DNA of 26,629 bases from Candidatus Fermentithermobacillaceae bacterium UBA3907. GTDB taxonomy: Bacteria > Bacillota > Sulfobacillia > Fermentithermobacillales > Fermentithermobacillaceae. The stretch lies in contig DGFF01000019.1 in NCBI GenBank assembly GCA_002391545.1, forward strand, positions 1-26,629. Reading direction: 5' to 3'. Positions 1-8,888 of the stretch are shown here, piece after piece; within the stretch, counting starts at the first letter, position 1; each line of letters opens with the position of its first letter. The notes below the pieces were generated by a model, which was not told the origin of the DNA, did no database searches, and saw only the letters and a list, made by a program, of their open reading frames with translations. Made by a program: the position numbers and the translations under genes.

Positions 1-1476
1 ATTAGAAGTAGGTTGGATTTGCCCGATGCCAGACAATACACCTCTTTTTGGCCGTTATCTGAGGCAGATAACACAGGTTTTGGATTTGTCCTTTCTCCGA
101 GACAAGGGGAAATGTTACTGAATCGATTTACCTCAGGTGAAAAAGTCAAGGTCTACGCAAAAGTTGATGCTAGATTCTATGATGGTGAAATAGAGGTGGT
201 CTCAGCATGCATACCTGGAGTTACAACCGAAGAAGTAGCAGCTATAGCTCATTTATGCCACCCTCAACCATCTGCAAATGACAACGCCTCAGGGTCTGGT
301 ACTTTAATAGAGACAGCAAGGGTTCTAAACACCTTGATACAATCAGGTGAACTAGCAAAACCGCAGCGCACCATAAGGTTTTTGTGGGTACCAGAAATGA
401 CAGGAACTTACGCTTACCTAAGCGCTAACGAGAATCGCATAGGAGAAACTGTTGCAGCCATAAACCTTGACATGGTAGGCGAAAACCAGGAACTGTGCAA
501 AGGTCCCTTGATCGTAGAAAAACCCCCTAGAGCCACTCGCGGCTTTGGCGGATACCTTGCCGAGTCTATTTTAAGGTATATGGCTATGGAGTCTTCTAAT
601 CTAGGCGGAACATCCTCGTATGCCCTGTTCAAGTGGGCGGTTTCACCATATTCAGGTGGCAGCGACCATTCTATCTGGTCCGATCCTTCCGTAGGTATTT
701 CGTGTCCCATGATGATTCAGTGGCCAGACAAATACTATCACACCAGCGAAGATAGTATCGATAAGGTTGATCCTCATATGCTCAAGTTGGTCGGGACCAT
801 AACAGCCACATACTTGTATTTTTCGGCTAACATGAACTTTGCTCAAGCGCTATGGATGGCACATGAAATAATATCTTTGTTTCCTGGGGAAATTAAAGAT
901 GTAGTAACTGGAATCGTAAAAAACAGCGAGGATCCTGTAGAAAGCGGACGCGCCGTGTCCAAACGCTCACAGTTTCTGAAGAACCGGTGCATAGAAGATA
1001 TAAAAAGTCTTGAGAACTTTCTAGACCGTGACGGTTCAATCGATGATATTTTGGCTCAGGCAGAACCCTTTTTGGAATTATCTGCAAAGGGTATTGAAAA
1101 CACCGCATTTTTGCATCTTTCAGCAAAGCACCGAATACCTCTAGACCAGTTATTATCTGAGGCCCATTCAGTCTGCGAAGACGAGTGGGACAAAAAGGCC
1201 CAAAGCATCATACCGAAGCGGTTGTTCAAGGGCCCATTGTCATCAAGAACCTTGAATCTTTTGACCCCCGAAATGCGAGAGCGAATGGAAGATTGCCGCA
1301 GTAAATGGAAGAAAGAATGGTCTATGTTTGAGTATTTCATATACTGGATTGATGGCGAAAACTCTATATTCGATATTGCAGATTTAATTGAAGGAGAAAT
1401 AGGAAAAAGAAACACCCAAGCCCTGGTTGAATATTTTGAGATTTTGCGCGACGCAGGCCTACTTGAGGTCAACTGA
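1..1476 (+). CDS. DUF4910/M28-like zinc aminopeptidase, 5'-truncated by window edge
   Basis: The frame is open from base 1 with no start before the edge, so 491 C-terminal residues are visible and the true N-terminus lies outside. A TTG at 13 is possible but lacks a ribosome binding site. The zinc-peptidase core shows M28-like ligands in order (counted from the edge): AHLCHP (H84/H87), ANDNASGSG (D94), VPEMTGT (E132), NLDMVGE (D157) and YHTSEDS (H247). The last about 100 residues (KRLFKGPL onward, WIDGENSIFDIADLIEGE) resemble the winged-helix tail found in DUF4910 proteins. Family knowledge suggests a cytoplasmic aminopeptidase-like hydrolase; the substrate is unknown. The visible part has no signal peptide or membrane segment. 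It ends just before a terminator shared with the opposing ireB. Confidence 0.85.
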   Translation: MRSRLDLPDARQYTSFWPLSEADNTGFGFVLSPRQGEMLLNRFTSGEKVKVYAKVDARFYDGEIEVVSACIPGVTTEEVAAIAHLCHPQPSANDNASGSGTLIETARVLNTLIQSGELAKPQRTIRFLWVPEMTGTYAYLSANENRIGETVAAINLDMVGENQELCKGPLIVEKPPRATRGFGGYLAESILRYMAMESSNLGGTSSYALFKWAVSPYSGGSDHSIWSDPSVGISCPMMIQWPDKYYHTSEDSIDKVDPHMLKLVGTITATYLYFSANMNFAQALWMAHEIISLFPGEIKDVVTGIVKNSEDPVESGRAVSKRSQFLKNRCIEDIKSLENFLDRDGSIDDILAQAEPFLELSAKGIENTAFLHLSAKHRIPLDQLLSEAHSVCEDEWDKKAQSIIPKRLFKGPLSSRTLNLLTPEMRERMEDCRSKWKKEWSMFEYFIYWIDGENSIFDIADLIEGEIGKRNTQALVEYFEILRDAGLLEVN

Positions 1477-1484
1477 AAAAACAT

Positions 1485-1533
1485 TAAAGGTGATGCTCTA
1501 AGGCAAGAGTTACAGAGGGCGTCACCTTTTTTA
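1485..1533. terminator. Bidirectional rho-independent terminator between the aminopeptidase gene and ireB
   Basis: An imperfect inverted repeat pairs TAAAGGTGATGCTCT (1485-1499) with AGAGGGCGTCACCTTT (1514-1529). A T-run follows on the + strand. On the minus strand the repeat is followed by TTAATGTTTTTT. It lies between two convergent stop codons, so it can end transcription from both sides. Confidence 0.8.
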
Positions 1534-1544
1534 GTTTTTACAAC

Positions 1545-1814
1545 CTAATTAGGGCTCTTTTCATAGGCGCCGATGTAAACCCTTATGAGTTCTTCGAGAA
1601 TTTCGTCACGCTCTACCGTTCTCACCAGAGTTCTGGCATTTTTGTGGCTGGTAATGTAGGTAGGGTCGCCAGATAAGAGATATCCGGCCATCTGGCTGAC
1701 AGGGTTATGACCCTTTTCTTTTAGGGCATCATATACCTTGAGAATGACATCCCTAGCCTTGTTTTCGCCTTCAGGTTTCACCTCAAAGAATCTCGTTTCT
1801 TCAAATTCGGCCAT
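1545..1814 (-). CDS. ireB: IreB/ReoM family regulatory phosphoprotein (UPF0297, YrzL-like)
   Basis: This 89-residue protein has the family's usual length and core: VYDALKEKGHNPVSQMAGYL, SGDPTYITSHKNAR and RDEILEELI. IreB (Enterococcus) and ReoM (Listeria) are substrates of the PASTA Ser/Thr kinase IreK/PrkA. Unphosphorylated ReoM stimulates ClpCP-dependent MurA degradation, which limits peptidoglycan synthesis. The phosphorylated Thr7 is present here (MAEFEET), while the Thr4 used in Enterococcus is Phe. I chose the ATG at 1814 because AAGGGAGGGT lies 7 bases upstream; an ATG 8 codons earlier has no such site. It sits 69 bases after alaS. In many Firmicutes alaS is followed by ireB and ruvX, but here the terminator comes directly after ireB and ruvX is absent. 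Confidence 0.93.
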   Translation of the reverse strand: MAEFEETRFFEVKPEGENKARDVILKVYDALKEKGHNPVSQMAGYLLSGDPTYITSHKNARTLVRTVERDEILEELIRVYIGAYEKSPN

Positions 1815-1883
1815 TGGGCTACCCTCCCTTGCTTTCATACATTCTGTATCTACCCGAAAATATCCTTTTAAAGAAAGTGAAAG

Positions 1884-4571
1884 TTATTTTGAAATATCTC
1901 CCAAAATTCTAACCGCTTCCGCGGCTGCTACTTGTAGCGCCTTATCCATAGAAGTAACATTCTTACCTCCAGATTGAGCCAGATGTTTCCTGCCGCCTCC
2001 AGACCCTCCCAGAATCTGCGCCGGTTTTTTAACCATTTCTCTGGCATCTACGCCCATATCTGCAAGATCCTTTTGGACCATAACCACCAAAAATGCACGG
2101 TCATTTTTGGTTGAACCTAGAATAACTACAGACGCTCCTTGATCTTTGAGCCTGTCTCCTAACGTGCGAAGTTCTTCTTGATCCATGTCATCGTGACGTG
2201 AAACCACCAACAAATGTTCGCCGACAGATGTAGTTTTGGCGCTGTCGTTCACCAGCAAGGAAGCAGTGATTTTCGCTCGTTCGTCTTTTAGATGCCGAAC
2301 TTCACTTTGCAAGCATGTTATTGTATCTTGGAGTTTACGTATTTTTTCAATTATGTCATCGGGAGAACATCCTAGTTCTGCAGCTATTTCCTTTAGGCTG
2401 GTAATCATATGGTCAATAGCGTGTAGCGCGCTTTTCCCAGCTACCGCTTCTATTCTTCTTGTACCCGCCGCGATAGAATACTGTGATTCAATTATAAAAG
2501 GTCCTATTTCCCCAGTTTGGGATACGTGGGTTCCTCCGCATAGTTCCATAGAAAAGCCTTCTATCTCTACTACGCGAACAAACTCGGTGTACTTATCCTG
2601 AAAGAGAGCAATAGCGCCCTTTTCCAACGCTTCGTCCAGAGAGGTTTCGTATACGTTTACGCGCATGTTTGCCATGATGGCTTCGTTTACAATATTTTGA
2701 ACTTGTTGAATTTCGCTGTCGGTTACGTCATGGGAGTAATGGAAATCGAACCTGAGCCGATCGCTTTCAACTAAAGATCCTGCCTGCTGCACTTCGTCAC
2801 CAAGCACCGTTCTCAGTGCTTTGTGCAACAGGTGGGTAGCAGTATGATGCTGCCTAAGACCTTGTCGTCTATGGGGATCAACTGCCGCTTTTAACCTTTG
2901 TCCCACTTTTATGCTCTGCCCGTGAAGTGAAACACGATGGATCACAGTTTCATTAGGGGATTTTTCAACCCCTGTAACTGTACCTATTATTTCATCGGAA
3001 TCTTCTGCCAAAAAGATTCCGGTATCGTGTTCTTGGCCGCCAGAAGTGGCATAGAAAGGAGTTTTGTCAAGAACGATTAATCCTTCCGATCCACCTGGGA
3101 GTTCTAATACCCGCTTATTTCCATCAATTATGGCTATAACTTTTGCTACGTCCTCCAAGGTTTCGTAACCAGTAAACTCTGTAGGCGGTAAGTCGCCTAT
3201 TACTTCCAGAAGATCCATGTTGAAAAACTCATCGTTCTTTCTGGCTTTCCTACTTCTTTCTCTTTGTTCCTCTAGAAGTCTCTCAAAGCCCGCTTCATCA
3301 ACCGAAAGGCCTGCTTCTCGAGCCATGTCTTTGGTTAAGTCAATTGGAAAACCAAAGGTATCATACAACATGAAAGCTTGGCTTCCAGGTATTTCCGATT
3401 GTCCTTTTCGCTTTAGGTCATGGATTATCTCTGAAGCTTTGGCCTGTCCGCTTTCGAGAGTGATCAAGAATTTTTCTTCGTCCTGAGTGAGGACGCTCAT
3501 GATGAACTCCTGTTTCTCCTGCAATTCGGGATACGCATCTTCCATGACACCTACTACTACCGGCACCAATTCAGCCAGAAAAGGCTCATTGATCCCTAGC
3601 ACACGACCGAACCTCACTGCACGTCTAAGGATACGTCTCATTACGTATCCCCTACCTTCATTGGAAGGGTAAACCCCATCGCACGCCAGGAAGGTGCACG
3701 CCCGGACGTGATCTGCTATTACTCTGGACGCGAATATCTCATCAGGACTTTCTCCTTTAACTCCCGCAATTTCCCAGACTTTCGCGATAATTGGAACAAA
3801 TAGGTCAATATCGAAATTGCTGTCGGCTCCTTGTAGAACCGAAGCAATTCTTTCCAAGCCCATGCCTGTGTCAATGCTAGGTTTGGGCAAAGGAGTTAGG
3901 TTGCCTTCTTCATCTCGGAAGTACTGCATGAATACGAGGTTCCAAATCTCCAGCCACCTATCGCAATCACAAACCCCTAAAGCGCAATCGGGACCGCATC
4001 TATGTTCTTCTCCCCTGTCGATTATCACTTCTGAGCAAGGGCCACAAGGGCCTGTCTCTCCCATTGCCCAAAAATTTTCTTGGTGGTTCATGCGTACTAT
4101 CCTAGATGATGGTAGCGAGGTCTTCTTTTCCCACAGTGAGGCAGCTTCATCGTCTTCTTCAAATACTGTAACCCAGATATATTCAGGAGGAATCTCAAGT
4201 ACATTTGTAATAAAATCCCAGGCATACTCAATGGCTTCTTCTTTGAAATAGTCGCCAAACGAAAAATTCCCGAGCATTTCAAAGAAAGTCTGATGACGTT
4301 TTGTGAAGCCTACATTATCGAGGTCGTTATGTTTCCCCCCTGCTCGAACACACTTTTGGGAGCTAGCAGCCCTAGTGTACGGTCTGGATTCTAGACCTAA
4401 AAACACGTTCTTAAACTGGACCATGCCCGCATTTGTAAATAACAAGGTAGGATCGTTATGTGGGATCAACGAAGAACTGGGCACTATTGTGTGTCCTTGC
4501 TTATTAAAGTAATCGAGAAAAGTGTCACGAACTTGATTTGACGAAAGGTATTTACCGATACCTTTTGACAT
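1884..4571 (-). CDS. alaS: Alanine--tRNA ligase
   Basis: AlaRS charges tRNA-Ala in the cytoplasm and hydrolyses mischarged products. The 895 residues are full length. The class II catalytic core opens with VRDTFLDYF and NDPTLLFTNAGMVQFK (about 14-55) and contains FFEMLGNFSFGDYFK and GPCGPCSE. The editing domain has the zinc-site motifs HHTATH (H576/H580) and MELCGGTH (C678/H682). The C-terminal C-Ala domain carries a Gly-rich GGSGGGRKHLAQSGG. A Cys-rich stretch (RCGPDCALGVCDC, 191-203) sits in the aminoacylation domain. ATG at 4571 has GGAGGG 8 bases upstream. It follows proS by 42 bases, so the two synthetases are probably co-transcribed. I found no T-box leader. Confidence 0.98.
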   Translation of the reverse strand: MSKGIGKYLSSNQVRDTFLDYFNKQGHTIVPSSSLIPHNDPTLLFTNAGMVQFKNVFLGLESRPYTRAASSQKCVRAGGKHNDLDNVGFTKRHQTFFEMLGNFSFGDYFKEEAIEYAWDFITNVLEIPPEYIWVTVFEEDDEAASLWEKKTSLPSSRIVRMNHQENFWAMGETGPCGPCSEVIIDRGEEHRCGPDCALGVCDCDRWLEIWNLVFMQYFRDEEGNLTPLPKPSIDTGMGLERIASVLQGADSNFDIDLFVPIIAKVWEIAGVKGESPDEIFASRVIADHVRACTFLACDGVYPSNEGRGYVMRRILRRAVRFGRVLGINEPFLAELVPVVVGVMEDAYPELQEKQEFIMSVLTQDEEKFLITLESGQAKASEIIHDLKRKGQSEIPGSQAFMLYDTFGFPIDLTKDMAREAGLSVDEAGFERLLEEQRERSRKARKNDEFFNMDLLEVIGDLPPTEFTGYETLEDVAKVIAIIDGNKRVLELPGGSEGLIVLDKTPFYATSGGQEHDTGIFLAEDSDEIIGTVTGVEKSPNETVIHRVSLHGQSIKVGQRLKAAVDPHRRQGLRQHHTATHLLHKALRTVLGDEVQQAGSLVESDRLRFDFHYSHDVTDSEIQQVQNIVNEAIMANMRVNVYETSLDEALEKGAIALFQDKYTEFVRVVEIEGFSMELCGGTHVSQTGEIGPFIIESQYSIAAGTRRIEAVAGKSALHAIDHMITSLKEIAAELGCSPDDIIEKIRKLQDTITCLQSEVRHLKDERAKITASLLVNDSAKTTSVGEHLLVVSRHDDMDQEELRTLGDRLKDQGASVVILGSTKNDRAFLVVMVQKDLADMGVDAREMVKKPAQILGGSGGGRKHLAQSGGKNVTSMDKALQVAAAEAVRILGDISK

Positions 4572-4613
4572 TTATAGATCCCTCCTGCTCTCTTGACTTA
4601 AAGAAGCGCCTCG

Positions 4614-6359
4614 TTAATCTGCTACGTACCGGTGAGCTTCGCGCTCTAAGATCTCTTTTATTTTTTCTACAAGTTCATCTATGCCACAAATATGAGTGTC
4701 AGACTCTCTCCTTAGCTTGACTTCAGCACCGCCAGATTCGAGGCTTCGGTTAGATATGGTGATCCGCACAGGCATACCTAAGAGGTCTGCATCGTTAAAT
4801 TTAACGCCAGCCGACTCATCTCTATCGTCATAAAGCACTTCAATCCCGTTTTGCAAAAGCGCTGTATACACTTTGTCTGTTGTATCTATTACCTTTTCCG
4901 ATGTGCCTAGATTTAGTAGATGAACTTGGTAAGGAGCGACTGTAATAGGCCATATGATGCCATGTTCATCGTGGTTCTCTTCGACTACGCACGCAAGAAG
5001 ACGTCCTACTCCCATACCGTAGCATCCCATAACTATAGGTTCAAGAGTGCCCTTTTCCGATTGGAAATATGCTCCCATGGTTTCAGAATACCTAGTTCCC
5101 AGCATAAACGTATTGCCTACCTCTATGCCTTTTTTTACCGTAAGGGGAGCGCCACATACGGCACAAGGATCGTTTGCCCGAGCTGCTGCTATGTCTGCAG
5201 TTACATCTATTTTGAAATCTCTTCCTGGAACTACGCCTATCATATGATAATCAGGTTTGTTTGCCCCTGCAACATAGGTTCTAGATGTCAACACGCTATC
5301 ATCTGCAACTACATAGAGGCCGTGGTCTCCCATAGGCGATAGGAAACCCTGAATCAATCCATAGGATTTCAGTTCATCGGGCAACGCCCGTCTAACTTCC
5401 GCTGCGTTCAAGAGATTTGCAAGTTTGCGTTCGTTGACGTCTAGATCACCACGGATTACAACTAACACGGGATCCTCTCGGTCTTGGGCAAAATACACCA
5501 TAGTTTTTAGGGAAGTAGTAGGACTAACCCCTAGGTAATCACACACAGATTCGATAGTATTCTTACTGGGGGTGTGCACTTCTTCTGGAGACGATAATGA
5601 CTCTTTGCCTTCCCCATCTGGTTCCTGGGTGGTTGCAGTTTTGTCAAACTTAGCAACATCTCTGTTAGCGGCATATCCGCATTGGTCACACAGGATTATA
5701 GTGTCTTCGCCTGAATCTGTAACGTAAGTAAACTCATGGGCAATATCTCCACCCATCATGCCCACGTCAGATAGCACTTTGACAACTGGCACTCCGCATC
5801 TTTTGCATATCCTTTCATATGCTTGGCACATATAGGGGTAGTATGATCTCAGATCACCTTCATCTACGTGGAAGCTGTATGCATCCTTCATGATGAACTC
5901 TCGTACTCTTATGAGTCCGCCTCTGCACCTAGGCTCGTCTCTAAACTTTGTTTGAATGTGGTATACAACTGATGGCAGCTGCTTATAAGAATCTATAAAA
6001 TGCCGGGCAAGGTCTGTAACAGCTTCCTCGTGGGTCATAGCCAGACACATGTCTCTGCCTGATCTATCCTTAAACCTGGCCATTTCGGGCCCGATCTCAT
6101 ACCAGCGCCCAGATTCGATCCAGATATCTGCTGGATTGACCACTGGCATACATAATTCCTGACCCCCGATTGCATTCATTTCTTCCCCCATTATATCCTT
6201 GATCTTTTTTATGCTTCTCCAAGCAAAAGGCATATAAGAATAAATGCCTGCAGCCAATTTGCATATGAGCCCTGCTCTTATCATCAAACTGTGAGACGGC
6301 ACTTCAGCTTCAGAAGGTTTTTCCCGCAGTGTCTTTCCAAAAGATTTACTCAAGCGCAT
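4614..6359 (-). CDS. proS: Proline--tRNA ligase, bacterial type with INS editing domain
   Basis: ProRS charges tRNA-Pro. The 581-residue length fits the bacterial type. Class II motif 2 is FRDEPRCRGGLIRVREF (139-155), with MTHEEA at 108-113 and motif 3 MGCYGMGVGRLLA (444-456). Between motifs 2 and 3 is a YbaK-like INS domain (about 262-392), which deacylates Ala-tRNA-Pro. It is bracketed by Cys pairs CDQC (224-227) and CAVC (399-402). The C-terminal anticodon-binding domain follows. ATG at 6359 has GGGGGT 7 bases upstream. The gene lies between an MFS transporter (44 bases upstream) and alaS (42 bases downstream) on the same strand. The upstream gap is too short for a T-box. Confidence 0.97.
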   Translation of the reverse strand: MRLSKSFGKTLREKPSEAEVPSHSLMIRAGLICKLAAGIYSYMPFAWRSIKKIKDIMGEEMNAIGGQELCMPVVNPADIWIESGRWYEIGPEMARFKDRSGRDMCLAMTHEEAVTDLARHFIDSYKQLPSVVYHIQTKFRDEPRCRGGLIRVREFIMKDAYSFHVDEGDLRSYYPYMCQAYERICKRCGVPVVKVLSDVGMMGGDIAHEFTYVTDSGEDTIILCDQCGYAANRDVAKFDKTATTQEPDGEGKESLSSPEEVHTPSKNTIESVCDYLGVSPTTSLKTMVYFAQDREDPVLVVIRGDLDVNERKLANLLNAAEVRRALPDELKSYGLIQGFLSPMGDHGLYVVADDSVLTSRTYVAGANKPDYHMIGVVPGRDFKIDVTADIAAARANDPCAVCGAPLTVKKGIEVGNTFMLGTRYSETMGAYFQSEKGTLEPIVMGCYGMGVGRLLACVVEENHDEHGIIWPITVAPYQVHLLNLGTSEKVIDTTDKVYTALLQNGIEVLYDDRDESAGVKFNDADLLGMPVRITISNRSLESGGAEVKLRRESDTHICGIDELVEKIKEILEREAHRYVAD

Positions 6360-6403
6360 GTCATCTACCCCCAGTGTAATTGTACGCCATAAGATGGTGC
6401 CCT

Positions 6404-7738
6404 CTACTTATCTCCGGTTTTCTCCTCTTGTTTTTCCAAGTAATTGAGAACAAGAAACATGAGGCTACCTACGATGCGCATGATAGCGCATATAATGAAT
6501 GCCCAGAAGAACCCGAACCTATCCCGTAAACCTACCCCGACCATAGGAGCAACAATTGCAGATGCATTTATTACAGTTGTATAATACGCAATATACGTGG
6601 CTTTATTTTCGCTTGGAGTAACATCTAGCAATGTGCTGAACAATGCCAAATTTACTCCTGCGAAAATCGCTCCAGTCACGAAGTTGGAAATTCCTATGGT
6701 AACTAAACTATTAGCAAAAGCGTAAACTGTAGGCACGATAAAGATCCATAAGCTCGAAGCGAATAGGGTCTTTAGATTACCGTGCTTGGTCAATATTCTT
6801 GGCCAAAAACTGTAGCCTACTATAGAACCTATTGTATTCGAAAAGCTCAAGATGCTCACCCACGTATTGTTAGCGCCAAGCTCTTTCACCTGATACAAGG
6901 TAAATAAAGGCCAAGGGACTTGCCACGCAAAGTGAAAAATCAGGGAAGCTACTACAAACCGAACGAACTCCTTATGTTCAAAGACCTGCCCCACCTCGTC
7001 AATTAAGGATCGAAGTACGCCTTTGGATTGGTCTTTTTTCTCTTGAATGCTAGGCTCTACTATTTCTACCTTCTCAATCACTGTTTCGTCCAGCTTATTA
7101 AAGAGCCAGAGTTCTAAAAGGGCCATGGCAAATGATGCTGCAAACACAATTTGATACCCTATGGGAAAGGCCATGGCATCAATTAGGATGCCAGTAAGAA
7201 GTACTGTTATGGTTCCTGACAAATTGATAAACTTGTTTCGCATAGCAATAGCCTCGGCGCGCCTTGAAACAGGGATTACCCTAGATATATAAGCCTGCCA
7301 TCCAACGTTGAAAATAGACCCGGGCATATTCATCAGTGCTACAAGTGCTACTAAAAGGGATGCTCTTTTATCCTCTGTGAAAAACGGTATAAACGCAATT
7401 AACAGGTAAAACAGCCGATGAAAGAAGATCAATCTTGATAAGATCTTCTTCTGATCAGATTGTTTATCCAAATATCTAGCGCCGGGAATCATAGACAAAA
7501 GACTAATCAACGCAGGACCTGACGACAACAATGCAACCTGGAAATTTGAGGCGCCAAGCTTAATAGCGAAAATACCTATAAATGGAGAGGCCAGATTAAG
7601 GGAAATGCTGTTTACTATCCCATGGTATACATTAATCCTGACATTACGTTCGGTTTTAGAAAATTCCGATTCGTCAGGATCTTCTTTGTGCTGTAAGTCT
7701 TGGGACAATGTCGAAAACATATTTTTTAAATTTGCCAT
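6404..7738 (-). CDS. MFS transporter, substrate unknown
   Basis: This 444-residue polytopic membrane protein has about 12 hydrophobic segments in two halves separated by a charged loop (about 225-245, EKVEIVEPSIQEKKDQSKG). The first half contains GARYLDKQSDQKK, a cytoplasmic loop 2-3 motif with the MFS D-x-x-D-x-K character, and YISRVIPVSRRAEAIAMRNK, another MFS-like loop. The cytoplasmic N-terminus is about 45 residues and charged. The sequence does not reveal the substrate. ATG at 7738 is preceded by GGGAAGATAGG. It is 44 bases upstream of proS, so it probably shares the mRNA with the synthetases, although it has no functional link that I can see. Confidence 0.85.
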   Translation of the reverse strand: MANLKNMFSTLSQDLQHKEDPDESEFSKTERNVRINVYHGIVNSISLNLASPFIGIFAIKLGASNFQVALLSSGPALISLLSMIPGARYLDKQSDQKKILSRLIFFHRLFYLLIAFIPFFTEDKRASLLVALVALMNMPGSIFNVGWQAYISRVIPVSRRAEAIAMRNKFINLSGTITVLLTGILIDAMAFPIGYQIVFAASFAMALLELWLFNKLDETVIEKVEIVEPSIQEKKDQSKGVLRSLIDEVGQVFEHKEFVRFVVASLIFHFAWQVPWPLFTLYQVKELGANNTWVSILSFSNTIGSIVGYSFWPRILTKHGNLKTLFASSLWIFIVPTVYAFANSLVTIGISNFVTGAIFAGVNLALFSTLLDVTPSENKATYIAYYTTVINASAIVAPMVGVGLRDRFGFFWAFIICAIMRIVGSLMFLVLNYLEKQEEKTGDK

Positions 7739-7831
7739 TGCCTATCTTCCCGCCCTTGTTTGACCTATAATGTCCACATCGGCTACGTTAATTCATCATA
7801 TTACAGTTTTATCAGCATAATAAAGATGTTC

Positions 7832-8788
7832 CTAGACCAATCTTATAGCAAATTCAGGGCATACAGGTGCGCAATACCCGCATAAAATGCATTTTTCCTT
7901 GTCATTTACTGCCTTTCCGTTCACCACTTTCATAGCCATGTTGGGACAAACATCTACGCAGGATCCGCATCCTCTGCAGAAATCCTGTATTATTAGTTTC
8001 TTTGAGTGGGCGGTTTTCTCAGCTAGATCCTCAGGAACCTGATCTCCTTCGAAAATACGTAAATTCATCTCCAACTCTTCTTTGTTTACCATTCCAATAG
8101 CTACCGAGCTAACTCCGTCAAGGCTACGGACGTAGTTAATGGCACCTTCTCTATCAGATAGCAAATTTCCTCCCCCGAGGGCCTTCATGGCGTAAACGCC
8201 CTTACCTTTGCTAGCTGCTTCTTGAATAGCTTGGGCCATTTCATCTCTGGTGCCATGTAAAATACCCAGGCCTGCAACGTTGATTAATGGGAATATTACA
8301 TCTATTTCGGACACATTCTTAGCTGCTCTAACCACGTCTACTGAATGGGTAGATATGCCTATCGCACGGATGATGCCCTTGTATTTACAATCTATCAAAC
8401 AGTCTATAGCGCCTTTGCGTTCTTCAAATACTTTGCTGTCCACTCTAGCAGCGTGAAGATGAAATATGTCTATTACATCCCGATCAAGGGATTGTCTGGC
8501 TTCTTCTACCGCCTGTGCCATGTCAGAATAAGTGACAGCCGACGACTTTGTAGCAATTACCAAATCGTACTTTTTGCTTCCTACTTTATCAAGGGCATTT
8601 TTTATATGTGGGTACGTACTATAGCTTTGGGCAGTATCAAGGAAGTTGATTCCGCTCATTATTCCTTCTGCAATAAGATCTCCGCCCTCATCTGGTGGCA
8701 AACCAAATTGGTTGGGCCCCATAGGCAATACCCCGAAGCATAACTCGGTTACTTCTAACCCTGTATTTCCCAGAAGATTCTTCTTCAA
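7832..8788 (-). CDS. Aldo/keto reductase with C-terminal 2[4Fe-4S] ferredoxin domain
   Basis: This 318-residue protein has an aldo/keto-reductase TIM barrel with the expected tetrad positions: D51 (FLDTAQSY), Y56, K81 (VIATKSS) and H112 (DIFHLHA). Residues 267-318 form a ferredoxin-like module with two Cys motifs, C271/274/277/281 and C300/303/306/310 (CRGCGSCVDVCP and CILCGYCAPVCP). Such fusions are common in anaerobes and suggest electron exchange with iron-sulfur carriers, but the physiological substrate is unknown. The start is TTG at 8788, supported by GGAGGG 7 bases upstream. It is divergent from dinB and 93 bases upstream of the MFS gene. Confidence 0.92.
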   Translation of the reverse strand: MKKNLLGNTGLEVTELCFGVLPMGPNQFGLPPDEGGDLIAEGIMSGINFLDTAQSYSTYPHIKNALDKVGSKKYDLVIATKSSAVTYSDMAQAVEEARQSLDRDVIDIFHLHAARVDSKVFEERKGAIDCLIDCKYKGIIRAIGISTHSVDVVRAAKNVSEIDVIFPLINVAGLGILHGTRDEMAQAIQEAASKGKGVYAMKALGGGNLLSDREGAINYVRSLDGVSSVAIGMVNKEELEMNLRIFEGDQVPEDLAEKTAHSKKLIIQDFCRGCGSCVDVCPNMAMKVVNGKAVNDKEKCILCGYCAPVCPEFAIRLV

Positions 8789-8815
8789 TGCTTATCCCTC
8801 CAAGTGGTAAGGTTT

Positions 8816-8863
8816 TTTACAATCCCTCTCATCTATTATAATGAATACGGACGTGTCTTGTAA
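8816..8863. promoter_or_regulatory. Overlapping divergent promoters sharing a symmetrical ATTATAAT -10 (aldo/keto reductase and dinB)
   Basis: ATTATAAT (8835-8842) gives TATAAT on both strands. On + it is TATAAT 8837-8842 with TTTACA at 8816-8821 (15-base spacer) towards dinB. On minus it is TATAAT 8840-8835 with TTACAA at 8863-8858 (17-base spacer) towards the aldo/keto reductase. Both -35 boxes are imperfect. No LexA-type SOS box (CGAAC...GTTC) is visible near dinB. Confidence 0.55.
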
Positions 8864-8888
8864 TTTCGGTGGTGGAGGAATGTCTCAA

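Noticed and set aside
3817..4251. 144-residue open frame antisense to alaS
   Set aside because: Shadow of alaS codon usage; no ribosome binding site or domain.
6360..6403. T-box leader for proS or alaS
   Set aside because: The gaps before proS and alaS are under 50 bases, too short for a T-box, and no T-box core motif is seen.
8789..8888. SOS (LexA) box controlling dinB
   Set aside because: No CGAAC-N4-GTTCG-type dyad is present around the dinB promoter.
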